16,347 nt of DNA from an uncultured Collinsella sp. (GCA_902495085.1 CABUWA010000029.1:1-16347); one strand, 5' to 3'; positions 6,294-14,632 are shown, numbered from the stretch's first letter. Numbers and translations: made by a program. The notes: a model not told the origin generated them from the letters alone.

Positions 6294-8138
6294 TTGAATT
6301 ATCTGAGTGAGATGCTCAAGTTGCCGGTCTTGGACGTCGATGGCGAAAAGCTCGGCGTAGTGAACGATTTTGGCATTGCCACCGGCGAAGTTTTTCCGCA
6401 CGTGACGTCGCTTGCGTTCCGCGGTCCCGGCAAGACACCGTTTATGATCAGCTGGCGCAAATGGGTCGACCGTATCGACGAGACGGGCGTGTATCTCAAT
6501 ACATCTGCGACCAATATTCGCTTTTCGTATCTGCAGCCGACCGAGCTGCTGCTTGCGCGTGACGTGCTCAACAAGCAGATTGTCGACACGCAGGGCATGA
6601 AGGTCGTGCGCGTAAACGACATCAAGTTTTCCATGTCGGGCGAAAATCAGCTGCGTTTGCTGGGTGCCGAGGTGGGCGCTCGCGGCCTGCTGCGTGCGAT
6701 TAGTCCCGCGCTCGAGCATGTCGTCGAGGGCTTTATGAAGCATCTGGGCAAGCCGCTTGGCGAGGACATCATCGCTTGGTCCTACATGGACCTGCTCGAC
6801 CGCTCGACTAAGAACATTCAGCTTTCGGTGTCGCACAAGACGCTCGGTGAGCTGCACCCTGCCGATATTGCTGACATTATCGAGCAGCTCGACCCGCGCC
6901 TGCGCGCACAGGTATTTGCGCAGCTCGACACCGCCCAGGCCGCCGAGGCCATCTCGGAGTTCGACGATGACGAGCTTATGACCGAGATGCTCGAGGGCCT
7001 GTCCGACACGGACGCGTCGTCGATGCTGGCCATGATGGATCCGGACGACGCCGCCGACCTGATCGACGAGCTCGATTACGAGAAGGCCGAGAAACTCCTG
7101 CGCCTGATGGGCGTCAAGGAGGAGAAGGCGATTCGAAACCTGCTGGGCTATGAGGACAACACCGCCGGCCGCATCATGACCTCGGAGTTTGTCTCCCTGC
7201 CCGCCACGGCGACGGTCGGTGACGCCATTGACGCGATTCGCAAACTCGACGAAGACTTCGAGAGCGTCTACTACGTATACACCGTGGATCCGAGCGGCAT
7301 GCTTACGGGCGTGCTTTCGCTGCGTACGCTGATTGTGGCCGACCGCGATGCCACGCTGGGCCAGTTGGCCTACCGCGACCTGGTCTATGTGTCGCCCGAC
7401 GAGGACCAGGAAGACGTAACGGACGAGATGACCAAGTACGACCTGGTTGCCATCCCCGTCTGCGACGAGAACCGTCACATCCTTGGCATCGTGACCTTCG
7501 ACGACGCCATGGACGTTATCGCCGAGGAGCACCAGGAAGACCTGCAGATCGCCGGCATCGGCTCGGGCGATAGCGCGTCCGATGACTCGACCAACGTGCT
7601 CAGCTGGTTTGTGCATCGCCAGTACTGGGTTGTCGTGTGGGGCATTGCCTCGTGCCTTATGGCAACCGTGCTGGGAACGGCACTCGGCTCCGCGCATCTG
7701 GTGGTGTTTCCCATGTGTGCCATGCCGCTCGTGCTGCTGGCGGCCTCGCGCATGGTGTCGTTCGTCAAGAACTACTTCTTGGAGTACGACGGCCACGACG
7801 ACGAGCCTAAGCCCTACCTGGGATTCTTCTTCCAGAGCACCGGTATGGGCCTGATTCTGTCGCTCGTGACCTATCTGTGCGCGCAGCTGGTGCGTACCGC
7901 CGCGTTCCCCGACGCCCCCATGTTTGAGGATCAGCTCTTTACCGGCTGCTTTAATATCGCTGCCGTCATTTGCCTGGTTGGCAACATGAGCGCCGTGATT
8001 TATCTGATGGTGCTGTTCTGGCGCGACGAGCATGATCTCAACACGTCGGGCACCGCCATGAACGTCATCGCCGTCATGATCTCGTGCGTGGCGTACTGCG
8101 TCGCTGCGGTGCTGCTCACCATGTCGGTCATGGGTTAG
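6294..8138 (+). CDS. MgtE-like protein (PRC barrel, MgtE_N, CBS pair, degenerate membrane domain)
   Basis: A 614-residue protein. Residues about 5-170 hold PRC-barrel-like strands (LPVLDVDGEKLGVVNDF). Residues about 185-290 are an MgtE N-domain (LHPADIADIIEQLDP, and the DPDDAADLIDEL repeats). LLGYEDNTAGRIMTSEFV then leads into two CBS domains (about 295-345 and 355-412). Four to five hydrophobic helices fill about 442-612. In true MgtE this part is the Mg2+ channel with a GGNxGTQ stretch and an Asp in the last helix. Here the matching stretch reads FPMCAMPLVLLAASRM, and the last helix (NVIAVMISCVAYCVAAVLL) has no acidic residue. Start: TTG at 6294 with GGGGAG five bases upstream; the next in-frame ATG is at 6312 without a good site. 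It ends 8 bases before the NRAMP-like gene, so it probably acts as that transporter's Mg2+-sensing partner rather than as a channel (inference). Confidence 0.8.
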   Translation: MNYLSEMLKLPVLDVDGEKLGVVNDFGIATGEVFPHVTSLAFRGPGKTPFMISWRKWVDRIDETGVYLNTSATNIRFSYLQPTELLLARDVLNKQIVDTQGMKVVRVNDIKFSMSGENQLRLLGAEVGARGLLRAISPALEHVVEGFMKHLGKPLGEDIIAWSYMDLLDRSTKNIQLSVSHKTLGELHPADIADIIEQLDPRLRAQVFAQLDTAQAAEAISEFDDDELMTEMLEGLSDTDASSMLAMMDPDDAADLIDELDYEKAEKLLRLMGVKEEKAIRNLLGYEDNTAGRIMTSEFVSLPATATVGDAIDAIRKLDEDFESVYYVYTVDPSGMLTGVLSLRTLIVADRDATLGQLAYRDLVYVSPDEDQEDVTDEMTKYDLVAIPVCDENRHILGIVTFDDAMDVIAEEHQEDLQIAGIGSGDSASDDSTNVLSWFVHRQYWVVVWGIASCLMATVLGTALGSAHLVVFPMCAMPLVLLAASRMVSFVKNYFLEYDGHDDEPKPYLGFFFQSTGMGLILSLVTYLCAQLVRTAAFPDAPMFEDQLFTGCFNIAAVICLVGNMSAVIYLMVLFWRDEHDLNTSGTAMNVIAVMISCVAYCVAAVLLTMSVMG

Positions 8139-8146
8139 GTGGTCGC

Positions 8147-9409
8147 GTGCAAAACACGAAGCAAAAGGCGAGCACCAAGCAAAAGCTGACCATTGCGGCC
8201 ATCTTTGGCGCCATGGGCCCCGGTCTGTTGGCGGCGCTTTCGGGTAATGACGCCGGCGGCATCGCCACGTATTCCAGCGCCGGCGCCAGCTATGGGTACA
8301 AGATGCTCTGGATGCTTCCCATCATGACCGTGCTGCTCATCGTGACACAGGAGACCGCGGCGCGTTGCGGCTGCGTCACAGGCAAGGGCCTGGCGTCGCT
8401 CATTCGCGAGCGCTTTGGCGTGCGCAGGAGCGTGTTGGCCATGGCGGCGCTGCTGATCGCCAACACGGCCGTTACCATCTCGGAGTTTGCGGGTATCGCG
8501 AGCGGTCTGGCCCTCTTTGGCGTGCCGGCGAGCATTTCGGTGCCATTGGTGGCCCTGCTGGTTTGGATGCTTACCATGTCGGGCAGTTTCCAGCGCATCG
8601 AGAAGATTTTGCTGCTGGTGAGCTGCGTGTTCGTGACCTATATCGTTGCCGCCTTTATGGCCGGCCCCAACTGGGGCGAGGTCGCGGTCGACTTGGTCGT
8701 ACCCAATATTCAAAACGACCCCAGCTATGTGTCGCTGGTAGTTGCCACGATCGGCACCACCATTGCGCCGTGGATGATTTTTTTGGCGCAGAACAACGTG
8801 GTCGATAAGAATGCGGGTGAGGACGATATCGTGCTGCAGCGCATCGATACCGTGAGCGGTTCAATTGCCGCCGACATCATCGCCGGCTTTATCATCATCA
8901 CGACCGGTACAGTGCTGTTTCCGGCGGGCGTCCAGATTAGCGACGCTGCCGATGCGGCCCGCGCGCTGGAGCCCATCGCCGGTCAGTGGTCCACGGTGCT
9001 GTTCGCCTCGGGTCTGGTCGCGGCGAGCTTTTTGGCCGCTTGCGTGCTGCCGGGCGTTACGTCGAGCGCTATCTGCGAGGCATTTGGCTGGGAGCGCGGC
9101 GCCGACCGCAGCTGGGACGAGGCTCCGGTCTATCGCGGCATCATTACGGCCATCATTGGCATCTCTGCCGTGCTGGTGCTTATGCCCGGCGTCGACCTGT
9201 TCCAGATTATGATGACCTCGCAGGTCATTAACGGTGTGCTGCTGCCCGTAGTGCTGGTGTTCCAGGTGGTTATCGCTGCCGATCGCCATATTATGGGCGG
9301 CAACCGTAACGGCCGCGTGTGGAATGTACTCACGTGGGCGACCATTGGCGTGATTACGGTGCTGACGGTTGTCATGTTTGTCCTGCAAGCGATGGGCTAC
9401 AGCGCTTAA
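8147..9409 (+). CDS. NRAMP-related magnesium transporter (NRMT type)
   Basis: A 420-residue membrane protein with about eleven helices, of the SLC11/NRAMP family. The helix-1 metal motif, DPGN in Mn/Fe transporters, reads GNDAGG here (33-38, Asp35 kept). The helix-6 motif, usually MPH, reads TIAPW (205-209), with Ala in place of the metal-binding Met. Loss of the Asn and Met ligands is the mark of NRAMP-related magnesium transporters, described in Clostridium acetobutylicum and structurally in Eggerthella lenta, also a coriobacterium. The likely job is therefore Mg2+ (perhaps Mn2+) uptake across the cytoplasmic membrane. The start is GTG at 8147 with AGGTGG (8137-8142) overlapping the stop of the MgtE-like gene. 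A strong terminator follows 18 bases after the stop. Substrate choice is inferred from the motifs. Confidence 0.85.
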   Translation: MQNTKQKASTKQKLTIAAIFGAMGPGLLAALSGNDAGGIATYSSAGASYGYKMLWMLPIMTVLLIVTQETAARCGCVTGKGLASLIRERFGVRRSVLAMAALLIANTAVTISEFAGIASGLALFGVPASISVPLVALLVWMLTMSGSFQRIEKILLLVSCVFVTYIVAAFMAGPNWGEVAVDLVVPNIQNDPSYVSLVVATIGTTIAPWMIFLAQNNVVDKNAGEDDIVLQRIDTVSGSIAADIIAGFIIITTGTVLFPAGVQISDAADAARALEPIAGQWSTVLFASGLVAASFLAACVLPGVTSSAICEAFGWERGADRSWDEAPVYRGIITAIIGISAVLVLMPGVDLFQIMMTSQVINGVLLPVVLVFQVVIAADRHIMGGNRNGRVWNVLTWATIGVITVLTVVMFVLQAMGYSA

Positions 9410-9427
9410 CGACTGCTTTTGCTTCCG

Positions 9428-9463
9428 AACAGGCCGCAGCGATGGGCTGCGGCCTGTTTTTTT
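9428..9463 (+). terminator. Strong intrinsic terminator after the NRMT gene
   Basis: A perfect 13-bp stem, AACAGGCCGCAGC (9428-9440) with GCTGCGGCCTGTT (9446-9458), has a 5-base loop and runs into seven T (9457-9463). It ends the MgtE-like/NRMT transcript. Confidence 0.92.
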
Positions 9464-9505
9464 GTCCGCTATAGGGGGTCAGCTATATACCGATGCGCAG
9501 CTATA

Positions 9506-9545
9506 AAGCCGCCTCTGGGGTGAATTAACAGCCCAGAGGCGGCTT
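9506..9545 (-). terminator. Terminator of the acyltransferase gene
   Basis: A perfect 14-bp stem, AAGCCGCCTCTGGG (9506-9519) with CCCAGAGGCGGCTT (9532-9545), has a 12-base loop. Read on the minus strand it is followed by TTTATAG, a short U-tract. It lies 56 bases past the stop of the minus-strand gene and faces the plus-strand terminator, as expected between convergent genes. Confidence 0.75.
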
Positions 9546-9600
9546 CGTAAGTCGCGGGAGCGTTCCCAAGTGCCGGGTTGCAAGCGGATTTGACGGCGCG

Positions 9601-11826
9601 TTACTTGTCGCCGCCGAGCTTGTGCGGCTTGTAGGCGAGAGCGTTGACGAGCGCGTCGCCGGCGGACTTGACGGCTGCCGGTTGCGGATCGTTAACGTGG
9701 TCCTCGGGGTGCACGGGCAGGTCTTTCTTGACTGCATCGTGGATGAGATTGAGGTACTCGGCCACGCCGGTAGTCGACAGGTGCGTGCCGTCGCCGTCGA
9801 ACAGGTCGTTGCGATTGGCGCTGTATCCGTACCAGTCGATAACGCGCACGTTCTTGTAGCGCGTGGCGGCATTTGCGATAGCCTGGTTGGTGGAACCCAC
9901 CCACGGCTGCGGACTGCGTGTGTTCACAAACGCGACGATACGCTTGTCGCCGGCATCGGCCATGATGGCATCGATCTGGTCATCAGTTACCAGACCATTG
10001 GTGCCCAGTGCAAAGACCACGACCTTGCCGGCAAGGTTCTGTTGGAGATAGCCCTCAAATGTTGCGCGGCCTGCATCGAACTGGCGGCCCTTTTCGGCAT
10101 CGATGTGACTGTGGGGGAACACGCCGTCAAAGGAATCGACGGTGCGCAGCGACACGGAGTCGCCGATCATCAGCAGGTCGTAGGATCCGTCGGGGAAGCC
10201 GTCGTTGTCCTTGTCGGTGTCGTCGGCTGCCTGCTGGTCTTTGGGTGCGGTATTCTTGGCTTCTTTGTTGAGGATTTCGGCACCTTCACCACTTAACGCG
10301 GAGGTCTCCGGCACAAAGATGAGGCCTCCTAGGGCAATGATCAGCACGACGCCGCAAGTGGCGCACACGGGAATATGCGCACGCACCCAGCTTGCGGGCG
10401 TGGCGGTTCCGTCGCGGAACTCGGAAACGGTGCGCCCAAAGGCGCCTTTCCTAAACGGAGTCTCGATAAAGCGATAGCAGCACTCTGCCACGGCGACCAC
10501 CACAAGTACCTGCAAGATGTACTGCCACCAGGGCGTATCGTTGATGTTGGCGACCGGGTTCATAAGCAGCAGCAGCGGATAGTGCCACAGATAGATACTG
10601 TACGAGCGCTTGCCGACCCACACGAGCGGCTCGGCGGCAAGAGCGCGCGCGACCAAGCTCTGGGGCTGTACGCAGGCGGCGATGACCATGAGCGTGAGGA
10701 TGGAGCACAGCAGCGTGCCTCCGCGATATTGGAAAGCGGTGTAGCCGTTGGTGAGCGCGACCATGGCCGCAAGGCCGACCAGGCCCACAACGCCCAGCAC
10801 GTCGATGGACGCAGGTGAGGACCAAAAGCGTGCGAGCGCGCTCGGCTGAGCTGGGGCGGTCTCGGCTGCGGAATCGGTCTTCTCGCCATGCCCATCCTTG
10901 GCGTTCTTGTCGAGCTTACCGCGCTTGGCAGCGCTCGCTAGGCGGTCGAGTCCCAGGCGATGGGCAAGGCGAACCGGCGCTAGGTCGCGATCGGGGATAA
11001 ATGCCATCCATGCACCCAACAGCAGCGAGAACACGCGGGTATCCGTGCCGTAGTACACACGGCTGGGGTCGGCGGTAGGGTTGTAGAGCACCATCATGGC
11101 AAGGGCGGATACCGCTGCGAGCCCCAGGACCACACGGCGCGTGTTGGGTTTGCTCACATGCATGGACACCATGGCAAACAGCAGTGGCGGCCAAATCAGG
11201 TAGAACTGTTCCTCGATGGCAAGCGACCAAAAGTGCGTGAGCGGCGAGGGGTCGCCCAGAGCATTGAAGTACGAGACGTTTTGGGCAATCTGCCACCAGT
11301 TGTTGAAGAACAACAGCGACGGCAGGATGTCGGGGCGCATCTTGGTGAGCATCACGTGGTTGAAGACGGTGCACAGCGCACAGGTCACCACCACGACGGT
11401 CACCACGGCGGGGACCAGGCGACGGATGCGGCGGATCCAGAAGCTCTTGAGGTCGATGCGGCCGGTCTTAGCGACTTCGTTGAGCAGCAAGCGCGTGATC
11501 AGATAGCCCGAAAGCACAAAGAAGATCGTGACGCCGAGCAGGCCGCCCTGAGCCCACGTGAGGTTAAGGTGATAGAGCACCACCGCGACGACGGCGAGCG
11601 TACGCAGGCCGTCGAGTGCAGGGATGTAGCGGGACTTGGGGCGAGCGGGCGTCTGCTCCGCGGCGGGAGTGTTGGCGCGGCCCGCGTTGTTGGCAGAAGC
11701 GCGATGGGGGCTCGCGGTGCGTCGCGGTTCGTCGGCACGGCGTTCGCCCTTCACGCGTTCGTGCGGCGCCGGCTCGTTGCCCGTGCGGCGTCGACCGCGC
11801 GAGCCCGATTGCGAGAGTTGTTCCAT
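9601..11826 (-). CDS. OafA/OatA-type membrane acyltransferase with SGNH domain
   Basis: A 741-residue protein of the acyltransferase-3/SGNH class, the group of OafA, OatA and LmeA-like O-acetyltransferases. Residues 1-66 are a basic, Arg/Ala/Pro-rich cytoplasmic tail. The acyltransferase-3 membrane domain runs from about 67 (YIPALDGLRTLAV, catalytic-type His86) to about 505, with FFVLSGYLIT (102-111), FWIRRIRRLVPA and SLAIEEQFYLIWP (201-213) as family marks. An unusually long hydrophilic loop (about 295-335) splits the helices. The extracytoplasmic SGNH domain (about 548-700) has GDSVS (555-559, nucleophile Ser557), GTN (608-610) and DGTH (679-682), so the catalytic Ser, Asp and His are all present. 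It probably O-acetylates a cell-surface glycan such as peptidoglycan; the substrate is not shown. The ribosome site before the ATG is weak (GGATG). It is a single-gene unit. Confidence 0.88.
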   Translation of the reverse strand: MEQLSQSGSRGRRRTGNEPAPHERVKGERRADEPRRTASPHRASANNAGRANTPAAEQTPARPKSRYIPALDGLRTLAVVAVVLYHLNLTWAQGGLLGVTIFFVLSGYLITRLLLNEVAKTGRIDLKSFWIRRIRRLVPAVVTVVVVTCALCTVFNHVMLTKMRPDILPSLLFFNNWWQIAQNVSYFNALGDPSPLTHFWSLAIEEQFYLIWPPLLFAMVSMHVSKPNTRRVVLGLAAVSALAMMVLYNPTADPSRVYYGTDTRVFSLLLGAWMAFIPDRDLAPVRLAHRLGLDRLASAAKRGKLDKNAKDGHGEKTDSAAETAPAQPSALARFWSSPASIDVLGVVGLVGLAAMVALTNGYTAFQYRGGTLLCSILTLMVIAACVQPQSLVARALAAEPLVWVGKRSYSIYLWHYPLLLLMNPVANINDTPWWQYILQVLVVVAVAECCYRFIETPFRKGAFGRTVSEFRDGTATPASWVRAHIPVCATCGVVLIIALGGLIFVPETSALSGEGAEILNKEAKNTAPKDQQAADDTDKDNDGFPDGSYDLLMIGDSVSLRTVDSFDGVFPHSHIDAEKGRQFDAGRATFEGYLQQNLAGKVVVFALGTNGLVTDDQIDAIMADAGDKRIVAFVNTRSPQPWVGSTNQAIANAATRYKNVRVIDWYGYSANRNDLFDGDGTHLSTTGVAEYLNLIHDAVKKDLPVHPEDHVNDPQPAAVKSAGDALVNALAYKPHKLGGDK

Positions 11827-11865
11827 AAAACATCATCCAATGACGAGAATAATCATCACGCCTTC

Positions 11866-11871
11866 ATTGTA
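11866..11871 (-). promoter_or_regulatory. Possible -10 of the acyltransferase gene
   Basis: Read on the minus strand this is TACAAT, 40 bases upstream of the start codon at 11826. No convincing -35 lies upstream. The rest of the 187-base gap between the divergent genes shows only a small hairpin, GCTTGC (11891-11896) with GCAAGC (11904-11909). Confidence 0.3.
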
Positions 11872-12013
11872 GCTGCCTGCTCCTGTGAATGCTTGCTGCT
11901 GGCGCAAGCTCAAGCGCGCGTCCACATCAAAGTGAACTAAAGTTATAGGGGGTGCGAGAGTGCACGATCGACGGCCGACGGTGGGCATAAGGCCCGCAGA
12001 TGAGGAGGTTTCC

Positions 12014-12975
12014 ATGGCAGATCGCGGCATCGTTGCGGTGTTCGGCAGCATGAACATGGACCTTTCGGTGCGTGCGAGCGCATACCGCGTGCGGGCGAGA
12101 CCGTCGGCGGCAGCGGGTTTATCACCAACGCCGGAGGCAAGGGCGCCAATCAGGCCGTAGCTGCCGCGCGTATGGGCGCGTGCACGCACATGATCGGCGC
12201 GGTCGGTCGCGACGCGTTCGGCGCGTCGCTCGTGGCGGGGCTCCAAGACGCCGGCGTGGACTGTGACTTTGTAGTGCATCGCGATGACGTGGAGACGGGA
12301 ACGGCGACCATCATTCGCTGCGAGAGCGACAACCGCATCATACTGTCACCGGGCGCCAACCATGCGCTTGCGGGCGCGGACGTTGCCTGCGCGTTGAGGC
12401 GTCTGGTGGCCCATGAGCTCGACGGCGACGCCAGCGAGATTGCCCCGGCTGCCGGAAGCGTCTTTATCGCCCAGGGCGAATGTGACCTTGCGGCGACGGC
12501 CGAGGCGCTTGTTTGCGCTCACGAGCTGGGGTTCTATACGGTCTTTAATCCAGCGCCCGCCTGCGAGCTGCCTGCGGAGGTCTGGCCTGCGGTCGACCTG
12601 GTCTGTCCCAACGAGACCGAGTGCCAGGTGCTGACGGGCATTCTGCCCACGGATGATGTGAGTTGCGTCGCCGCGCTCAATGCGCTGCTCGACAAGGGCG
12701 CCGGCGCCGCGGTCATCACGCTGGGCGGTGCCGGCTCGGTTACGCTCGGCGATGGCGGTGAGCTGCTGCGCATGCCGGCACTTTCGAGTGCGGTAGTCGA
12801 TACCACGGCCGCCGGCGATACGTTTATCGGCGCGTTGGTGGCGGCTCGCCTAGAGGGCTTGCCGCTCTTTGAGTGCATGGCCGCGGGCGCTCGCGCCTCG
12901 GCAGTGACGGTGTCGCGCCTGGGCGCTCAGCAATCGATTCCCACGCGCGCCGAAGTTGAACATTGGTTTGGTTAA
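12014..12975 (+). pseudogene. rbsK: Ribokinase (PfkB family), frameshifted near the N-terminus
   Basis: Ribokinase phosphorylates D-ribose to ribose 5-phosphate. The N-terminus reads VFGSMNMDLSVRAS in one frame (12014-12079). The rest is in another frame: GETVGGSGF, NAGGKGANQAV, the ATP-site DTTAAGDTF with its catalytic Asp, and the C-terminal end at 12975. Adding one base (probably C) between 12079 and 12080 restores SRIPRAGETVGG, the normal ribokinase sequence, and gives a full 320-residue protein. The rest of the gene shows no decay, so the damage is recent or is a sequencing error. AGGAGG (12003-12008) precedes the ATG. Thirty bases separate it from the nucleoside hydrolase gene, so the two form an operon. 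As written only a short peptide, or a product restarted internally around 12172, could be made. Confidence 0.85.
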
Positions 12976-13005
12976 ACGATAAAGACGGAGAAGCGGAGTA
13001 GAACA

Positions 13006-13980
13006 ATGGCAATCAAGAAGCTGATCCTTGATCTGGATATGGGTGTGGACGATGCGATGGCGCTGGCCTATGCCATCGCGAGCCCCGAGGTGGAGCTCGT
13101 GGGCATCACCACGTGCTTTGGCAACGTGCGCGTCGAGCAATCGGCGCACAACTGCCTGGCGGTGCTCGATCTGCTGGGTCGCCCCGAGGTTCCGGTGTAC
13201 CTGGGTGCCGACCGTCCTCTGCAGGCGACTGAGCCCTATACGCCGCCGGCGTCCACCGCGCTCATTCACGGCAAGAACGGCATCGGCGGCGCGAGCGTGC
13301 CCGCGTCGCCCTACGAGCCGGTGGGGGCGACCTCGGCCGACGGCAACGCTGCGGTCGATTATCTGATCGATGCCGCGCGCACCTATGGTCCCGATCTGGT
13401 CTACGTAGCGACTGGCCCGCTCTCCAACCTGGCGCTCGCCCTGGAGCGCGATGCGGCGGCGATGATGTCCATCGGCCGCGTGGTCGTGATGGGCGGCGCC
13501 CTTACCGTGCCCGGTAACGTGAGCGCGGGCGCCGAGGCCAACATGGCGAGCGACCCCGAGGCAGCCGACGCGGTGCTGCGCTCGGGCCGTAAGCTCACCA
13601 TGGTGGGTCTGGACGTGACGCATCGCGTGGTGCTCACACGCCGCGACATTGCCGGCTGGACGGGCTCGGGCACCATGGCGGGCTGCGCATTTGCGAGCAT
13701 GGTCGAGCACTACATTGGCTCGTACGAGATGAACGCACCCTACCTGGGTGGTTGTGCGCTGCACGATCCGCTGGCCGTTGCCGTGGCGGTCGACCCCACG
13801 CTCGTAGGTGCGCTCGGCTGCAACCTGCGTGTTGATCTGCTGGGCGAGTACCGCGGTCGCACCATCTGCGATGAGCGTCGCCTGTCCGATCCGGACAAGA
13901 GCGCGCTTGTGGCACTGACCGTGGATGCTCCGCGCTTCCTGTCCGAGTTCAAGACGCGTATGGCCCGTGTCCTTGGCTAA
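13006..13980 (+). CDS. Ribonucleoside hydrolase (IUNH family)
   Basis: A 324-residue inosine/uridine-preferring nucleoside hydrolase of the RihA/B/C family, which splits ribonucleosides into base and ribose in the cytoplasm. The calcium-binding N-terminal signature is present as LDLDMGVDDAMAL (Asp9, Asp11, Asp15, Asp16), with Met replacing the usual Pro. Also seen are CFGN (37-40), YVATGPLSNLALAL (133-146), VMGGA (161-165), GNVSAGAEANMASDP (170-184, substrate loop with Glu177 and Asn179) and HDPLAV (253-258, with the last Ca ligand Asp254). The length is normal and it looks intact. The start follows GGAG (12994-12997). It sits behind a ribokinase gene, so ribose released here would have been phosphorylated by its neighbour. 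Base preference cannot be told from sequence. Confidence 0.92.
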   Translation: MAIKKLILDLDMGVDDAMALAYAIASPEVELVGITTCFGNVRVEQSAHNCLAVLDLLGRPEVPVYLGADRPLQATEPYTPPASTALIHGKNGIGGASVPASPYEPVGATSADGNAAVDYLIDAARTYGPDLVYVATGPLSNLALALERDAAAMMSIGRVVVMGGALTVPGNVSAGAEANMASDPEAADAVLRSGRKLTMVGLDVTHRVVLTRRDIAGWTGSGTMAGCAFASMVEHYIGSYEMNAPYLGGCALHDPLAVAVAVDPTLVGALGCNLRVDLLGEYRGRTICDERRLSDPDKSALVALTVDAPRFLSEFKTRMARVLG

Positions 13981-13989
13981 GTTGTCTTT

Positions 13990-14019
13990 TTGGGACGGGG
14001 CTTTTTTGACTGGTATGAT
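13990..14019 (+). promoter_or_regulatory. Extended -10 promoter of luxS
   Basis: TGGTATGAT (14011-14019) is an extended -10. TTGGGA (13990-13995) would be its -35 with an 18-base spacer. Transcription would begin near 14026, inside the inverted repeat, so luxS mRNA made from here lacks the left arm. Confidence 0.5.
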
Positions 14020-14060
14020 TGGTGTGACCATTCGAACCAGCTAAAAGAGCCCCGTCCCAA
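13990..14060. repeat. Large inverted repeat spanning the luxS promoter
   Basis: TTGGGACGGGGC (13990-14001) is the exact reverse complement of GCCCCGTCCCAA (14049-14060). Pairing continues inward through the T-run at 14002-14007 with AAAAGA (14043-14048), giving about 18 bp including one wobble. Inside, CTGGT (14010-14014) pairs with ACCAG (14036-14040). No T-run follows on the plus strand, so it is not a standard terminator for the nucleoside hydrolase gene, although it may impede transcription. Confidence 0.75.
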
Positions 14061-14083
14061 TTTGACTATCGAGAGGATCTGCC

Positions 14084-14572
14084 ATGGAGCGCATCGCGAG
14101 CTTTTCCGTTGACCATCTGCTGCTTGAGCCCGGCGTGTACGTGAGCCGCATCGACCGCGATCCGGCGACCGGCGCCGCCGTTACCACCTTTGACCTGCGC
14201 CTGACCACGCCCAATAAGGAGCCGGTCATGAACACGGCCGAGTGCCACACCATCGAGCACCTGGGCGCGACGTTCCTTCGCAATCATGCCGAGTGGTCGA
14301 GCCGCATTGTCTACTTTGGCCCCATGGGCTGCCGCACGGGCTTTTACCTGGTTGTCTTTGGCGAGCTGACGAGCGAGAAGGTCTTGCCGCTCGTCCGCGA
14401 GCTGTTTGAGTTTGTCGCCGGCTTCGAGGGCGATGTCCCCGGTGCCGCTCCCGAGGAATGCGGTAACTACCTGGACCAGAACCTCCCCATGGCCAACTGG
14501 CTTGCGCGCCGCTACCTCGACCGCGACCTGGCCGATATCGACGAGAAGCATCTGCACTATCAGCAGGCGTAA
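14084..14572 (+). CDS. luxS: S-ribosylhomocysteine lyase LuxS
   Basis: A 162-residue protein that cleaves S-ribosylhomocysteine to homocysteine and DPD, the precursor of autoinducer-2, in the activated methyl cycle. The metal site HTIEH (His55, His59) and the third ligand Cys126 (EECGNYLDQ) are present. The catalytic Cys83 lies in GPMGCRTGFYL (79-89) and Glu58 is the general base. His11 in the N-terminal SVDHLLL stretch is also typical. Length and all key residues are those of a working enzyme. GAGAGG (14071-14076) stands seven bases before the ATG. It is a single-gene unit between the inverted repeat and a terminator; no pfs/mtnN gene is next to it in this window. Confidence 0.96.
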   Translation: MERIASFSVDHLLLEPGVYVSRIDRDPATGAAVTTFDLRLTTPNKEPVMNTAECHTIEHLGATFLRNHAEWSSRIVYFGPMGCRTGFYLVVFGELTSEKVLPLVRELFEFVAGFEGDVPGAAPEECGNYLDQNLPMANWLARRYLDRDLADIDEKHLHYQQA

Positions 14573-14601
14573 GGGCTTTGTCATCCAAAACGCGCGCATT
14601 G

Positions 14602-14632
14602 GGCGCCTTCGCTTATGCGGGGGCGCCTTTTT
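14602..14632 (+). terminator. Intrinsic terminator of luxS
   Basis: An 11-bp stem, GGCGCCTTCGC (14602-14612) with GCGGGGGCGCC (14617-14627) including two G-T pairs, has a TTAT loop and five T directly after it. Confidence 0.88.

Noticed and set aside
5997..8033. 678-codon open frame on the minus strand
   Set aside because: It covers the MgtE-like gene in reverse and shows His/Arg/Gln-rich composition with no family motif and no ribosome site.
11891..11909. Small hairpin between the divergent genes
   Set aside because: A 6-bp stem without promoter overlap or T-run is too weak to call an operator.
13990..14060. Ordinary intrinsic terminator after the nucleoside hydrolase gene
   Set aside because: The T-run lies after the left arm, not after the complete hairpin, and the loop contains a promoter.
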